Below are positions 9,537 to 17,144 of a stretch of 64,000 nucleotides of DNA, piece after piece. The DNA is from JABFRZ01 sp031413955 (GTDB lineage Bacteria; Planctomycetota; UBA1135; GCA-002686595), in contig JANOGB010000260.1 of assembly GCA_031413955.1 (NCBI GenBank), forward strand, positions 44,198 through 108,197, read 5' to 3'. Position numbers and translations under genes: made by a program. Position 1 is the stretch's first letter. The number at the start of each line of letters is the position of its first letter. The notes beneath the pieces are model-generated. The model was given only the letters and a program-made list of their open reading frames with translations, had not been told where the DNA came from and searched no databases.

Positions 9537-10682
9537 ATGCTGTACGAGCTGCTCTACGAACGGGCGGACCTGCGTCTGTTCGGGTACATCTCGTTCCGCA
9601 TGGCCATGGCCGCTCTGACGGCCTTCGTGCTGGCGCTGTGGTGGGGCAAGCACGTGATCGTGTGGATGCGGGCCAACCGCATCCGCGAGGATGTGACCAA
9701 GGCGCCGCACGAGGAGCTGGTGAAGCTGGCCCAGAAGGCGGGCAAGGGCGAGACCCCGACCATGGGCGGGAGCTTCCTCGTGGCGGCCCTCATCGCGGCC
9801 GTCCTCCTGTGGGCGCGCCTGGACAACCTGCAGATCGTGCTCTTCGTGCTGCTCATCGCGGGCCTCGCGGCGGTGGGCTTCGTCGACGACTACAAGAAGC
9901 TCGCCATCCCCGGCTGCAAGGGGCTCTCGTCGCGCGCGAAGATGGGTGGGCTCTCGGCCGTCGCGCTCGCGGTGCTCCTGATCCTGTGCTGGTACGCCAA
10001 GACCACGGGCCGGGCATCCCTGCTCGACCTCTACGCGCCCTTCCTGAAGGAAGCGGCGCTGCCGCTGGCGGCCTGGGGCGTGCCGGGCATCGCGCTCTTC
10101 CTGGTCTTCGAGTGGTTCGTGATCGTCGGCGCCGCGAACGCGGTCAACATCGTCGACGGGATGGATGGTCTCGCCGCCGGCTGCGCCGTCATCTCGGCCG
10201 GCGCGCTGCTCGTCCTGTGCTACGTCACCGGCCGCGCGGACTGGACCGCGTACCTGGGGCTGCCGCACGTGCCCCTGGCGAGCGAGATGGCCGTGGTGGG
10301 CGCAGCGCTGTGCGGCGCGGCGCTGGGCTTCCTCTGGTACAACGCCTACCCGGCGCAGATCTTCATGGGCGACTCCGGCTCGCTGCCGCTGGGGGGCGCG
10401 CTGGCCTGGCTGGCGGTGGTCTCCAAGCAGGAGCTCGTGCTGCCGCTGATCGGCTGCGTGTTCGTGCTGGACCTCTCCACGAGCTTCCTGCAGACCTTCT
10501 GGTACAAACGCACGCGCCGGCGTCTGTTCACCATGGCGCCCATCCACCACGGCCTGCAGCGCTACGGCGGCGTGTTCGTCGCGCGCGAGCAGGGTTGGCA
10601 CGAGGTCAAGGTCGTGGTTCGTTTCTGGATCGTGGCCGCCTGCGGCGCCACGGCCAGCCTGGCCCTCTTGAAGCTCAGGTGA
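9537..10682 (+). CDS. mraY: Phospho-N-acetylmuramoyl-pentapeptide-transferase MraY
   Basis: MraY transfers phospho-MurNAc-pentapeptide to undecaprenyl phosphate, making lipid I at the inner membrane. The 381-residue protein has about ten membrane segments. It has the catalytic aspartates D117-D118 (GFVDDYKK), the NAVNIVDGMDGLAAG loop (D207, D210), the FMGDSGSLPLGG loop (D279) and the terminal PIHHGLQ histidine motif. Length and motifs match the family. The ATG at 9537 follows the murF stop by 4 nt, and the TGA overlaps the ftsW ATG (TGATG). In most bacteria murD lies between mraY and ftsW; it is absent here. Confidence 0.96.
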   Translation: MLYELLYERADLRLFGYISFRMAMAALTAFVLALWWGKHVIVWMRANRIREDVTKAPHEELVKLAQKAGKGETPTMGGSFLVAALIAAVLLWARLDNLQIVLFVLLIAGLAAVGFVDDYKKLAIPGCKGLSSRAKMGGLSAVALAVLLILCWYAKTTGRASLLDLYAPFLKEAALPLAAWGVPGIALFLVFEWFVIVGAANAVNIVDGMDGLAAGCAVISAGALLVLCYVTGRADWTAYLGLPHVPLASEMAVVGAALCGAALGFLWYNAYPAQIFMGDSGSLPLGGALAWLAVVSKQELVLPLIGCVFVLDLSTSFLQTFWYKRTRRRLFTMAPIHHGLQRYGGVFVAREQGWHEVKVVVRFWIVAACGATASLALLKLR

Positions 10683-11905
10683 TGGTCCCGCGCGCGAAGG
10701 ACACGACCCTGCGTGGGCCCGGGGCGGGCGAGCAGCTCACGATCATGGGCTTCCTCGACAACCTGGCGCGCAAGGCCGAGGTCCACGATCCGCTGCGCCC
10801 GGCCACGCGCCTGTTCCTGGTGGTGCTGGCGCTCTCCGGACTCGGCTTCCTGATGCAGGCGAGCTTCGCGGCCACGACCCGTTCCCCGGCCGAGTTCTGG
10901 GGCGAGCTGCGCGGTCAGGCCCTGCTGCGCATCCTCTCGCTGGGCGTGATGCTGCTCGCCTTCCGCCTGGGGCCGGCCGGGTTGCGCCGGTGCCTGCCGC
11001 ACCTGGTGGTGCTGTCGGCGGTGCTGCTGGTGCTGGTCTTCATCGAGCCCTTCCGCGCGGCGCGCAACGGGGCGTTTCGCTGGGTCGAGTTCCCGCTCGG
11101 GGCCCGGCTCACCTTCCAGCCCTCGGAGCTGGCGCGCATCGTGGTGGTCCTGTGGGTGGCCGATCGCTGCGTGAAGCTCGGCACGCGCGTCCACGCCGTG
11201 CGCCGCGGCGTCTTGCCGATGCTGACGCTCTCGCTGTTCTTCTTCGTGCTGGTGCTGGTCGAGACCGACCTCGGGGGCGCGATGCTGCTCCTGATCTGCG
11301 CCCTGGCGACCATGTGGGTGGGCGGCGCGCGCATGCTGCCGGTCGGGGCTTCGCTGGTCGCCATCGGCGGCGGCGCGATCACGGCCGCCGGCTTGTTCGT
11401 GCCCTACATGCGCAATCGCATCGCCATGTGGCTCGGCCAGGTCGACAACGGCCAGGTCTCGGGCACGCTGAAGGCGCTCGCCTCGGGCGACCTGTTCGGG
11501 GCCGGCTACACGCACGGCGGCTTCCGCAACGCGGGCGTTCCGTATCTCGAGTCGGACTACGTCTTCGCCCTGGTCGGCGAGGAGCTGGGCGTCTTCGGCA
11601 TGTGGCTCGTCCTCGCCTGCTGGCTCGCCTTCCTGTGGTTCGCCCTGCGGCTGGTGCTCTCCCTGCGCGAGCGCTACGAAGCGCTCGCGACCTTCGGCCT
11701 CTTGCTCTCCGTCGCGCTACAAGCGATGGTGCACGTCCAGGTCGTGTCCGGGCTGGCACCACCGAAAGGCATGACCCTCCCGTTTCTTTCCGACGGCGGC
11801 ACGTCCTTGATCGTTTCCTCTTTCGCCGTGGGCCTCGCCCTGGGGGCCGCGCGCAAGACCCATGAGGAGCTCTACCCATGCACTCCATCGAACGCTACGG
11901 CATAG
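10682..11905 (+). CDS. ftsW: SEDS glycosyltransferase FtsW
   Basis: FtsW is a SEDS-family peptidoglycan polymerase that pairs with FtsI. The 407-residue protein has about ten membrane helices starting near residue 43. SEDS landmarks are RWVEFPLGARLTFQPSELARI (about 133-153), the ETDLGGAML segment with the likely catalytic D196, and PFLSDGGTSLIVSSFAVG near the end. The ATG at 10682 shares its A with the mraY stop. A second ATG at 10745 (MGFLDNL) would trim a hydrophilic 21-residue lead and cannot be excluded. The 3' end overlaps the LysM gene by 28 bp. RodA is the alternative identity, but the cluster position favours FtsW. Confidence 0.9.
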   Translation: MVPRAKDTTLRGPGAGEQLTIMGFLDNLARKAEVHDPLRPATRLFLVVLALSGLGFLMQASFAATTRSPAEFWGELRGQALLRILSLGVMLLAFRLGPAGLRRCLPHLVVLSAVLLVLVFIEPFRAARNGAFRWVEFPLGARLTFQPSELARIVVVLWVADRCVKLGTRVHAVRRGVLPMLTLSLFFFVLVLVETDLGGAMLLLICALATMWVGGARMLPVGASLVAIGGGAITAAGLFVPYMRNRIAMWLGQVDNGQVSGTLKALASGDLFGAGYTHGGFRNAGVPYLESDYVFALVGEELGVFGMWLVLACWLAFLWFALRLVLSLRERYEALATFGLLLSVALQAMVHVQVVSGLAPPKGMTLPFLSDGGTSLIVSSFAVGLALGAARKTHEELYPCTPSNATA

Positions 11906-12843
11906 TCGCGCTGCTTTTCCTGGTCGTCACCGTCGTCGCCGTCCTGATGTGGGACGGAGGCAAGGCGAAGAAGAAGGAGAACGTCGCCGGCGCGCACGCG
12001 CTCCGGGCTGCAGCCCAGGACACGGCTGCGCCTCTGGCCCGCGGCCCGGACCAGTCGGGTGCCGGCGAGCTCGATGCGGAGCGGCGCCTGAGCCTCGTAG
12101 CCGAGTCCGCGCCCGGTCCGCTGCTGCGCCAGCCGAAGGCACGGCGTGCGGTTGCGTTCGGTACGGAGAGCGAGCTGCAGCCGATGGCGGGCGAGCTGGT
12201 TCCGGAGGTCGAGTCCAGCGCTCCGGGTTCCCTTGAAGGCGCCCTCGAAGGCGCCCCGGAAGTCCACACGCCCGCGGAGGCTCCCGCGCGCACGGGCACT
12301 CGGCGCGAAGAACCCGCCCGCGACCCGATCGTGGGCCGTGCCCCGGCCTCGGCCACGCACGCCTACAGCGTGCGCTCGGGCGATACGCTCAGCGAGATCG
12401 CGCAGCGCGAGCTCGGCTCGGCCCGGCGCTGGCCCGAGATCGTGGCCGCCAACCCCGGTCTCGATCCCGCGCGCTTGCGCGCCGGCAAGACGATCCAGAT
12501 CCCCGGCGCAGAGCCGGCTTCCGGAACGGCCAAGGCGGAGCCGCGCACGGCTCGCGCTGCGGACAAAGCGGCCAAGACCTGGAAGGTCGCGCAGGGCGAG
12601 AACCTGTGGAAGATCGCCGAGCGCGCGCTCGGGGACGGAAAACGCTGGGGCGAGATCGCCGCGCTCAACCCGCGCACGAACCCTGACCGGCTCGTGCTCG
12701 GTCAGGTGCTGGCCTTGCCGAGCTCGGGCAGCGCTCCCGCCAAGCCGGCGCGCTCGACGGCGCAGGCCGAGAACAAGAAATCCACGCTGGTCGCGAGCAC
12801 GAACGCTGGTCGTCCGGCGACGCGCGGAGGCAAGGTGCGATGA
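11878..12843 (+). CDS. Single-pass membrane protein with two LysM domains
   Basis: This 321-residue protein has an N-terminal membrane anchor (about residues 8-25, GIVALLFLVVTVVAVLMW), a long Ala/Glu-rich linker (26-160) and two LysM domains. These are at about 162-209 (YSVRSGDTLSEIAQRELGS) and 234-281 (WKVAQGENLWKIAERALGD). A Lys/Ala-rich tail follows. LysM binds the glycan strands of peptidoglycan, so the protein likely tethers the membrane to the wall. It lies between ftsW and murG, where many bacteria have ftsQ or nothing. A division role is inference from position. It overlaps ftsW by 28 bp and the next ORF by 4 nt (ATGA). Confidence 0.85.
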   Translation: MHSIERYGIVALLFLVVTVVAVLMWDGGKAKKKENVAGAHALRAAAQDTAAPLARGPDQSGAGELDAERRLSLVAESAPGPLLRQPKARRAVAFGTESELQPMAGELVPEVESSAPGSLEGALEGAPEVHTPAEAPARTGTRREEPARDPIVGRAPASATHAYSVRSGDTLSEIAQRELGSARRWPEIVAANPGLDPARLRAGKTIQIPGAEPASGTAKAEPRTARAADKAAKTWKVAQGENLWKIAERALGDGKRWGEIAALNPRTNPDRLVLGQVLALPSSGSAPAKPARSTAQAENKKSTLVASTNAGRPATRGGKVR

Positions 12844-13049
12844 AGCGCGGCACGAAGATCTTCCTGCTGGCGGGTTGCGCCTGGATCGTGTCCCTGGCTG
12901 CGCCGGCTGCCTGCGCGGGGCTCGTGGCGGGCTGGCGTGGACCCTACCCGGGGAGTGCGGTCGACACGCGCTCCGCCGCGGCCGTTCCGGCGGGCGCGCG
13001 CGCGCTCGCAGCCCCGGCGCCCAGGCGCCTGGAGCTCGCCCGGCGCTGA
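12840..13049 (+). CDS. Small exported or membrane protein of unknown function
   Basis: This 69-residue ORF starts MKRGTKIFLLAGCAWIVSLAAP, a typical basic-then-hydrophobic signal peptide or anchor. It ends in an Ala/Arg-rich tail. Its ATG overlaps the LysM gene stop (ATGA), and murG follows 21 nt later, so it is probably translated as part of the dcw operon. I recognise no family. FtsB or a short FtsQ remnant are conceivable, but nothing in the sequence supports them. Confidence 0.5.
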   Translation: MKRGTKIFLLAGCAWIVSLAAPAACAGLVAGWRGPYPGSAVDTRSAAAVPAGARALAAPAPRRLELARR

Positions 13050-13070
13050 ATCCGAGCGGCGGACCATCCC

Positions 13071-14186
13071 ATGCGCCTCGCCCTGGCCGGCGGCGGAACA
13101 GGCGGGCACGTCGTCCCGGGCTTGCACCTGCTCGAGCACCTGCGCTCGCGCGGCTCGGCGCCGCAGGACGTGCTGTGGTTCTCGGCGGGCCGCGGGGTCG
13201 AGGAGCGCGTGCTGGCGCACGTCTCCGAGCGTGCAGGCGTGATGCCGCTCGAGCGCGTCGTGCTGGCGCTCGAGGCCGAGGGTGCGCCGTCCTGGTTCGA
13301 CCTCGCGCTGCGCACGGGGCCGGAGACGCGCCGCGCGCGCACGGCCCTCGCGCGCCATGGCAGCGAGGTGCTCCTCGCCCTGGGCGGCTACACCGCCGTG
13401 CCCGCGGTGCTGGCGGCGCGCTCGCTGGGGATCCCGGTGGTGCTGCTCGAGATCAACGCGGTCACGGGCAAGGCCACGCGCGCCCTGGCTGGCCTCTCGG
13501 AGCGCGTCGTGCACGCCTGGCCCAGCTCGCTCGCGCGCGAGGGGCGCCGTCACCGCCGCTTCGGACCTCCGCTGGCGCCCGCGTTTCTCGCCCGCGAGCC
13601 GGGCGAAGAGGAGCGCGCCGCGGCCCGGGCCCGGCTCGGCTTCCGCCCGGCGGCACCGCTCTTGGTGGTGCTCGGCGGCAGCCAGGGCGCGGCAGCCCTG
13701 AATCGCTTCCTCGCGGCCCACGCCCGGGCGCTCACGGAGGCGGGGCTCCAGGTCCTGCACCAGACCGGGCCCGGGCGGCTGTCCGAGGGCGCGGCGGATG
13801 GGGCCGGCTATCGCGCGCTCGAATACCTCGACGACATGGCCGGCGCGCTGGATGCGGCGACGCTGGTCCTGTGCCGCGGCGGCGCTTCGACCCTGGCCGA
13901 GATCGCTGCGCGCGCGCGCCCGGCCCTGGTCGTGCCGTACCCGCATCACGCGGACCGGCACCAGGAGCGGAACGCGCTCGCGCTCGGCGCGGGCGTGCGC
14001 ATCGTGCCGGAGGCACGCCTGGATGCAGGCCTGGTCCAGACCCTGGCACACCTGGCGGGTGCCGAGGGAGCGCGCGAGCGCGCGGCGATGTCGCGCGCTC
14101 TGGCGCACAGCATTCCGAAGGACGGCGTGGTGCGCCTGGCCGACGAGCTCTTGCTTGTGGCGACACGATTCCGCACAAAGGCGTGA
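13071..14186 (+). CDS. murG: UDP-GlcNAc:lipid I N-acetylglucosaminyltransferase MurG
   Basis: MurG converts lipid I to lipid II on the cytoplasmic face of the membrane. The 371-residue GT-B protein starts with the Gly-rich loop ALAGGGTGGHVVPGLHLLEHL. It has LALGGYTAVPAVLAARSLGIPVVLLEINAVTGKATRAL in the N-domain (read in two blocks) and VVLGGSQGAAALNRFL at the start of the C-domain. The UDP-GlcNAc site reads CRGGASTLAEIAARARPALVVPYPHHADRHQERNA in pieces. All agree with MurG, although the second domain is more diverged. The ATG lies 21 nt after the preceding small ORF. A 61-nt gap separates it from murC. Confidence 0.93.
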   Translation: MRLALAGGGTGGHVVPGLHLLEHLRSRGSAPQDVLWFSAGRGVEERVLAHVSERAGVMPLERVVLALEAEGAPSWFDLALRTGPETRRARTALARHGSEVLLALGGYTAVPAVLAARSLGIPVVLLEINAVTGKATRALAGLSERVVHAWPSSLAREGRRHRRFGPPLAPAFLAREPGEEERAAARARLGFRPAAPLLVVLGGSQGAAALNRFLAAHARALTEAGLQVLHQTGPGRLSEGAADGAGYRALEYLDDMAGALDAATLVLCRGGASTLAEIAARARPALVVPYPHHADRHQERNALALGAGVRIVPEARLDAGLVQTLAHLAGAEGARERAAMSRALAHSIPKDGVVRLADELLLVATRFRTKA

Positions 14187-14247
14187 CCGCGCTCACGCGC
14201 GTCTGCTATCGAGCACGAAGCGCGCACGAAGCGTTCGCAAGTCGACG

Positions 14248-15759
14248 ATGCCCAGCCCGATCCAAGCCACGCTCCGTCCGCCGCCCGCGCAGGGCGACCG
14301 GTCCGAGCGTGCCTTTCCGAGGCGCGTTCACCTGCTCGGCGCCGGCGGCGCGGGCGTCTCGGGGCTCGGTCGCATCCTGGCCGCGCGCGGGGTGAAGCTC
14401 AGCGGCCACGACCGCGCGCGCTCGCCCATGCTCGCGGGCTGGTTGCGGGAGGGCGGCGCGCCCGCCATCGTGTTCGGCGATTCACGCGCCGAGCACCTGC
14501 CCGCCGACGTCGAGCTCGTGGTGCGTTCGGCAGCCGTCCCGAGCGACGACCCGCAACTGCGCGCGGCGCTCGCGCGCGGCATCCCGGTGTGGAAGTACGC
14601 CGAGGCGCTGGGCAGGCTGTGTCCGCCCGGCCGCACGCTGGCCGTGGCCGGAACGCACGGCAAGACCGGCAGCTCGTGGATGCTGTGGCACGCGCTCGAG
14701 GGAGTGGGGGCGCTCCTCGGCGCGCCCGTCACCGGCGCGCTCATCGGCGGGACGTGCCGGCGGCTGCGTACCAACGCCCTGGCTGGCCACCGGGACGGGC
14801 TCTTCTGCGCGGAGGCCTGCGAATACGACCGCAGCTTCCTGCAGCTCGCGCCGTACGGCGCGATCGTGACCAACGTCGAGGAGGACCACCTCGATTACTA
14901 CGGCAACTTCGGCGCGATCAAGCAGGCTTTCGCACGCTTCGCCGATCGCGTCTCGGCCGATGGCTTGCTCGTGCTCGGGCGCGACGTGCCGCCGGAGGTG
15001 GAGCACGCGGCGCGCGCGACGGTGTGGCGCCTCGGACGCGAGCTCGAGGTCGAGCTCCTGGGCGAGACGTGCGGCGCCTTCTGCCTGCGGCTGCTCGGGC
15101 CGGGCTGGGCCACGCCGCCCTTCCAGCTCGCCATCCCCGGACACTTCAGCGTCGAGAACGCGGCTTGCGCGCTGGCGCTCGCGATCGGCATCAGCGCGCG
15201 GCGCGCGCGCGTCGAGCCGAACGTGCTGGCGGCCGCGGGGGCCCAGGGCATCGAGCGCTTCGCCGGCGTCGAGCGCCGCTTCGAGCTGTGGGGCAGCGTG
15301 GGCTGCGTGCAGGACGGCGCCGGCGTGCTGCACGTCGTGCACGACTACGCGCACCACCCGACCGAGGTCCGGGTGACACTCGAGGCCGCGCGCCGCGCCT
15401 ATCCGCGCGTACCGCTCTACGTCCTCTTCCAACCGCACCAGCACAGCCGCACGGCGCGCTTCCTCGATGACTTCGCCGAGGCCCTGCGCGGCGCGGACCA
15501 CGTGCTCGTGGCCGATGTCTACGGGGCGCGCGCACACCGCGAGGGCGAGCAGCGGGCGGGCGCGGCGGAGCTCGTCCTGGCGCTGCGGCGCCGCGGCGTG
15601 TCGGCCCAGGAGGGCGGCGACCCCGCGCGCGCGTGCGAGCGCTTCGCCGCGGTCTTGCCCGCTGCCGCGGCGGCCTTCGTGCTCGGCGCGGGCGACATCG
15701 ATGGCATCCGCGAGGCGCTTTTCGCGCGGCTCGCCGCGCGCGCGCCGGCCTTGCGGTGA
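14248..15759 (+). CDS. murC: UDP-N-acetylmuramate-L-alanine ligase MurC
   Basis: MurC attaches L-Ala to UDP-MurNAc, the first stem-peptide residue. The 503-residue protein starts with a short leader. It then has the Rossmann-like HLLGAGGAGVSGLGRILAARG, the ATP loop AGTHGKTGSSWM, EACEYDRSFLQLAPYGAIVTNVEEDHLDYY in two blocks, GHFSVENAACALALAIG and the C-terminal HDYAHHPTEV and FQPHQHSRT. The loop GKTGSS replaces the usual GKTTTT. Mpl is the closest alternative; the murG-murC-murB order supports MurC. The ATG at 14248 is 61 nt after murG and may have its own promoter. The stop overlaps the murB ATG (TGATG). Confidence 0.92.
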   Translation: MPSPIQATLRPPPAQGDRSERAFPRRVHLLGAGGAGVSGLGRILAARGVKLSGHDRARSPMLAGWLREGGAPAIVFGDSRAEHLPADVELVVRSAAVPSDDPQLRAALARGIPVWKYAEALGRLCPPGRTLAVAGTHGKTGSSWMLWHALEGVGALLGAPVTGALIGGTCRRLRTNALAGHRDGLFCAEACEYDRSFLQLAPYGAIVTNVEEDHLDYYGNFGAIKQAFARFADRVSADGLLVLGRDVPPEVEHAARATVWRLGRELEVELLGETCGAFCLRLLGPGWATPPFQLAIPGHFSVENAACALALAIGISARRARVEPNVLAAAGAQGIERFAGVERRFELWGSVGCVQDGAGVLHVVHDYAHHPTEVRVTLEAARRAYPRVPLYVLFQPHQHSRTARFLDDFAEALRGADHVLVADVYGARAHREGEQRAGAAELVLALRRRGVSAQEGGDPARACERFAAVLPAAAAAFVLGAGDIDGIREALFARLAARAPALR

Positions 15760-16727
15760 TGGCCACGCTCACCTGGCCCTGCGCGGCCTTGCGCGAGGCC
15801 GAGCTCGCCGGGCGCACGACCCTGCGCGTCGGGGGCCGGGCGGAGTGGCTGCTCGAGCCCGCAAGCCCCGCCGAGTTCGTGGCGGCCTGGAACGCGGCGC
15901 GCGAGCGCGGCTTCGAGCCGCGCGTGCTCGGCGGGGGCGCGAACCTGATCGTGCCTGACGGCGTGCTGCGCGGAGTCGTGCTCACGACCGAGCGCATGGC
16001 GCGCGTCTTTCGTCCCCAGCCGGAGGGTGATGCACGCGAGGGCGAGGAGTTCACGCCGCAGCGCCTGGCGCTCGTGCCGCTCGAGCGCGACGCCGATACG
16101 CGCCTGGTGGCCTGGGCGGGGTGCTCGTTGCCGGGCTTGGTGCGCGTCACCCGCGAGCTGGGCTGGAGCGGCTTCGAGGGCCTGGCCGGCGTGCCCGGGC
16201 ATCTCGGCGGGGGCGTCGCCATGAACGCCGGCGGGCGCTGGGGCGAAACCTGGGACGTGGTCGAGAGCGTGCGCGTACTCGCGCCGGACGGCGAGCTGCG
16301 TCAGCTCGGGCGCGCCCAGTGTTCCCCGCGCTACCGCGACGCCGCTCTCGGCGCCGCGATCGTGCTCGGCGCCGTGCTGCGCTTTCGCGTCGACCAGCGC
16401 GCGGCGGTCCGCGAGCGGGTCGCGAGCTACCTGCGCGAGAAGAGCGCGGCCCAGCCCGTGACCGAGCGCTCTTGTGGCTGTGTGTTCAAGAATCCCGCCG
16501 CGGAGCTCGCCGGCGGCCGCAGCGCGGGCCAACTGGTCGAGGCGGCCGGCGCCAAGGGGCTCGCGCGCGGCGACGCCGTCGTCAGCGAGAAGCACGGCAA
16601 CTTCATCGTCAACCGTGGCCGTGCGCGCGCGCGCGACGTGCTCGAGCTGATCGAAGAGGTGCGTGCGCGCGTGGCGGATCAGAGCGGGATCCGTCTCGAG
16701 AACGAGGTCAAGATCTGGAGCGAGTAG
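15759..16727 (+). CDS. murB: UDP-N-acetylenolpyruvoylglucosamine reductase MurB
   Basis: MurB reduces UDP-GlcNAc-enolpyruvate to UDP-MurNAc using FAD and NADPH. The 322-residue protein shows TTLRVGGRAEWLLEP, the FAD loop VLGGGANLIVPDG, GLAGVPGHLGGGVAMNAGGRWG, the substrate block SPRYRDA, and the C-terminal SCGCVFKNP and HGNFIVN. The pattern Y-R-x-S of the type I enzyme is present as SPRYRDAAL. It is the last dcw gene on this strand. A GC-rich hairpin (16729-16754) without a T-run follows 1 nt after the stop, then a 417-bp gap before thrS. Confidence 0.94.
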   Translation: MATLTWPCAALREAELAGRTTLRVGGRAEWLLEPASPAEFVAAWNAARERGFEPRVLGGGANLIVPDGVLRGVVLTTERMARVFRPQPEGDAREGEEFTPQRLALVPLERDADTRLVAWAGCSLPGLVRVTRELGWSGFEGLAGVPGHLGGGVAMNAGGRWGETWDVVESVRVLAPDGELRQLGRAQCSPRYRDAALGAAIVLGAVLRFRVDQRAAVRERVASYLREKSAAQPVTERSCGCVFKNPAAELAGGRSAGQLVEAAGAKGLARGDAVVSEKHGNFIVNRGRARARDVLELIEEVRARVADQSGIRLENEVKIWSE

Positions 16728-17144
16728 CCCGGCCTGGGAGGCGGCTCAGGCCGGCATTCCAGCGCGATTCTGGCCCCGCGGAATCGCCAGAAAGTCCTTG
16801 GGCAATCGCCGCAAGGCTCCGATACCTCGTTCAACGGCAGCCGGGATCCTCTCGGACCCCGCCCCGCAGACCACTTCCCCACCTTCCCCCAAACGCGTGA
16901 TGCGGGATCGCAACCCCATGCGATCTTGTCTGCGGGGGTCGACCATCGGGGATCCCGGCGCCGCTTTTTCCGCGCGATAGGAGAGTCGAGAGGAATTCGT
17001 GCGCGGGGGCCAAGAGCGACTCGAGCTGGAGCCGCGCACCCGCCCCCGCTATCCTCCCCGCCCCGCGGCCCTTCTCGGGGACGGCAGCGGACCTCTCCCA
17101 CCAGGTCGGTGAGCGAGGCACTTCCCACCCCTGCACGAGGGCCC
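16728..17144. other. Intergenic region between murB and thrS (417 bp)
   Basis: No credible ORF is seen. Immediately after murB a hairpin CCGGCCTG/CAGGCCGG (16729-16736 with 16747-16754) could end the dcw transcript, although no T-run follows. TATCCT at about 17050-17055 could be a -10 element, giving a roughly 85-nt thrS leader. I looked for a T-box (AGGGUGGNACCGCG core) and for a ThrRS operator-like tRNA mimic and saw neither. Confidence 0.4.

Noticed and set aside
16728..17144. T-box leader upstream of thrS
   Set aside because: No AGGGUGGNACCGCG-like core and no antiterminator/terminator pair were found.
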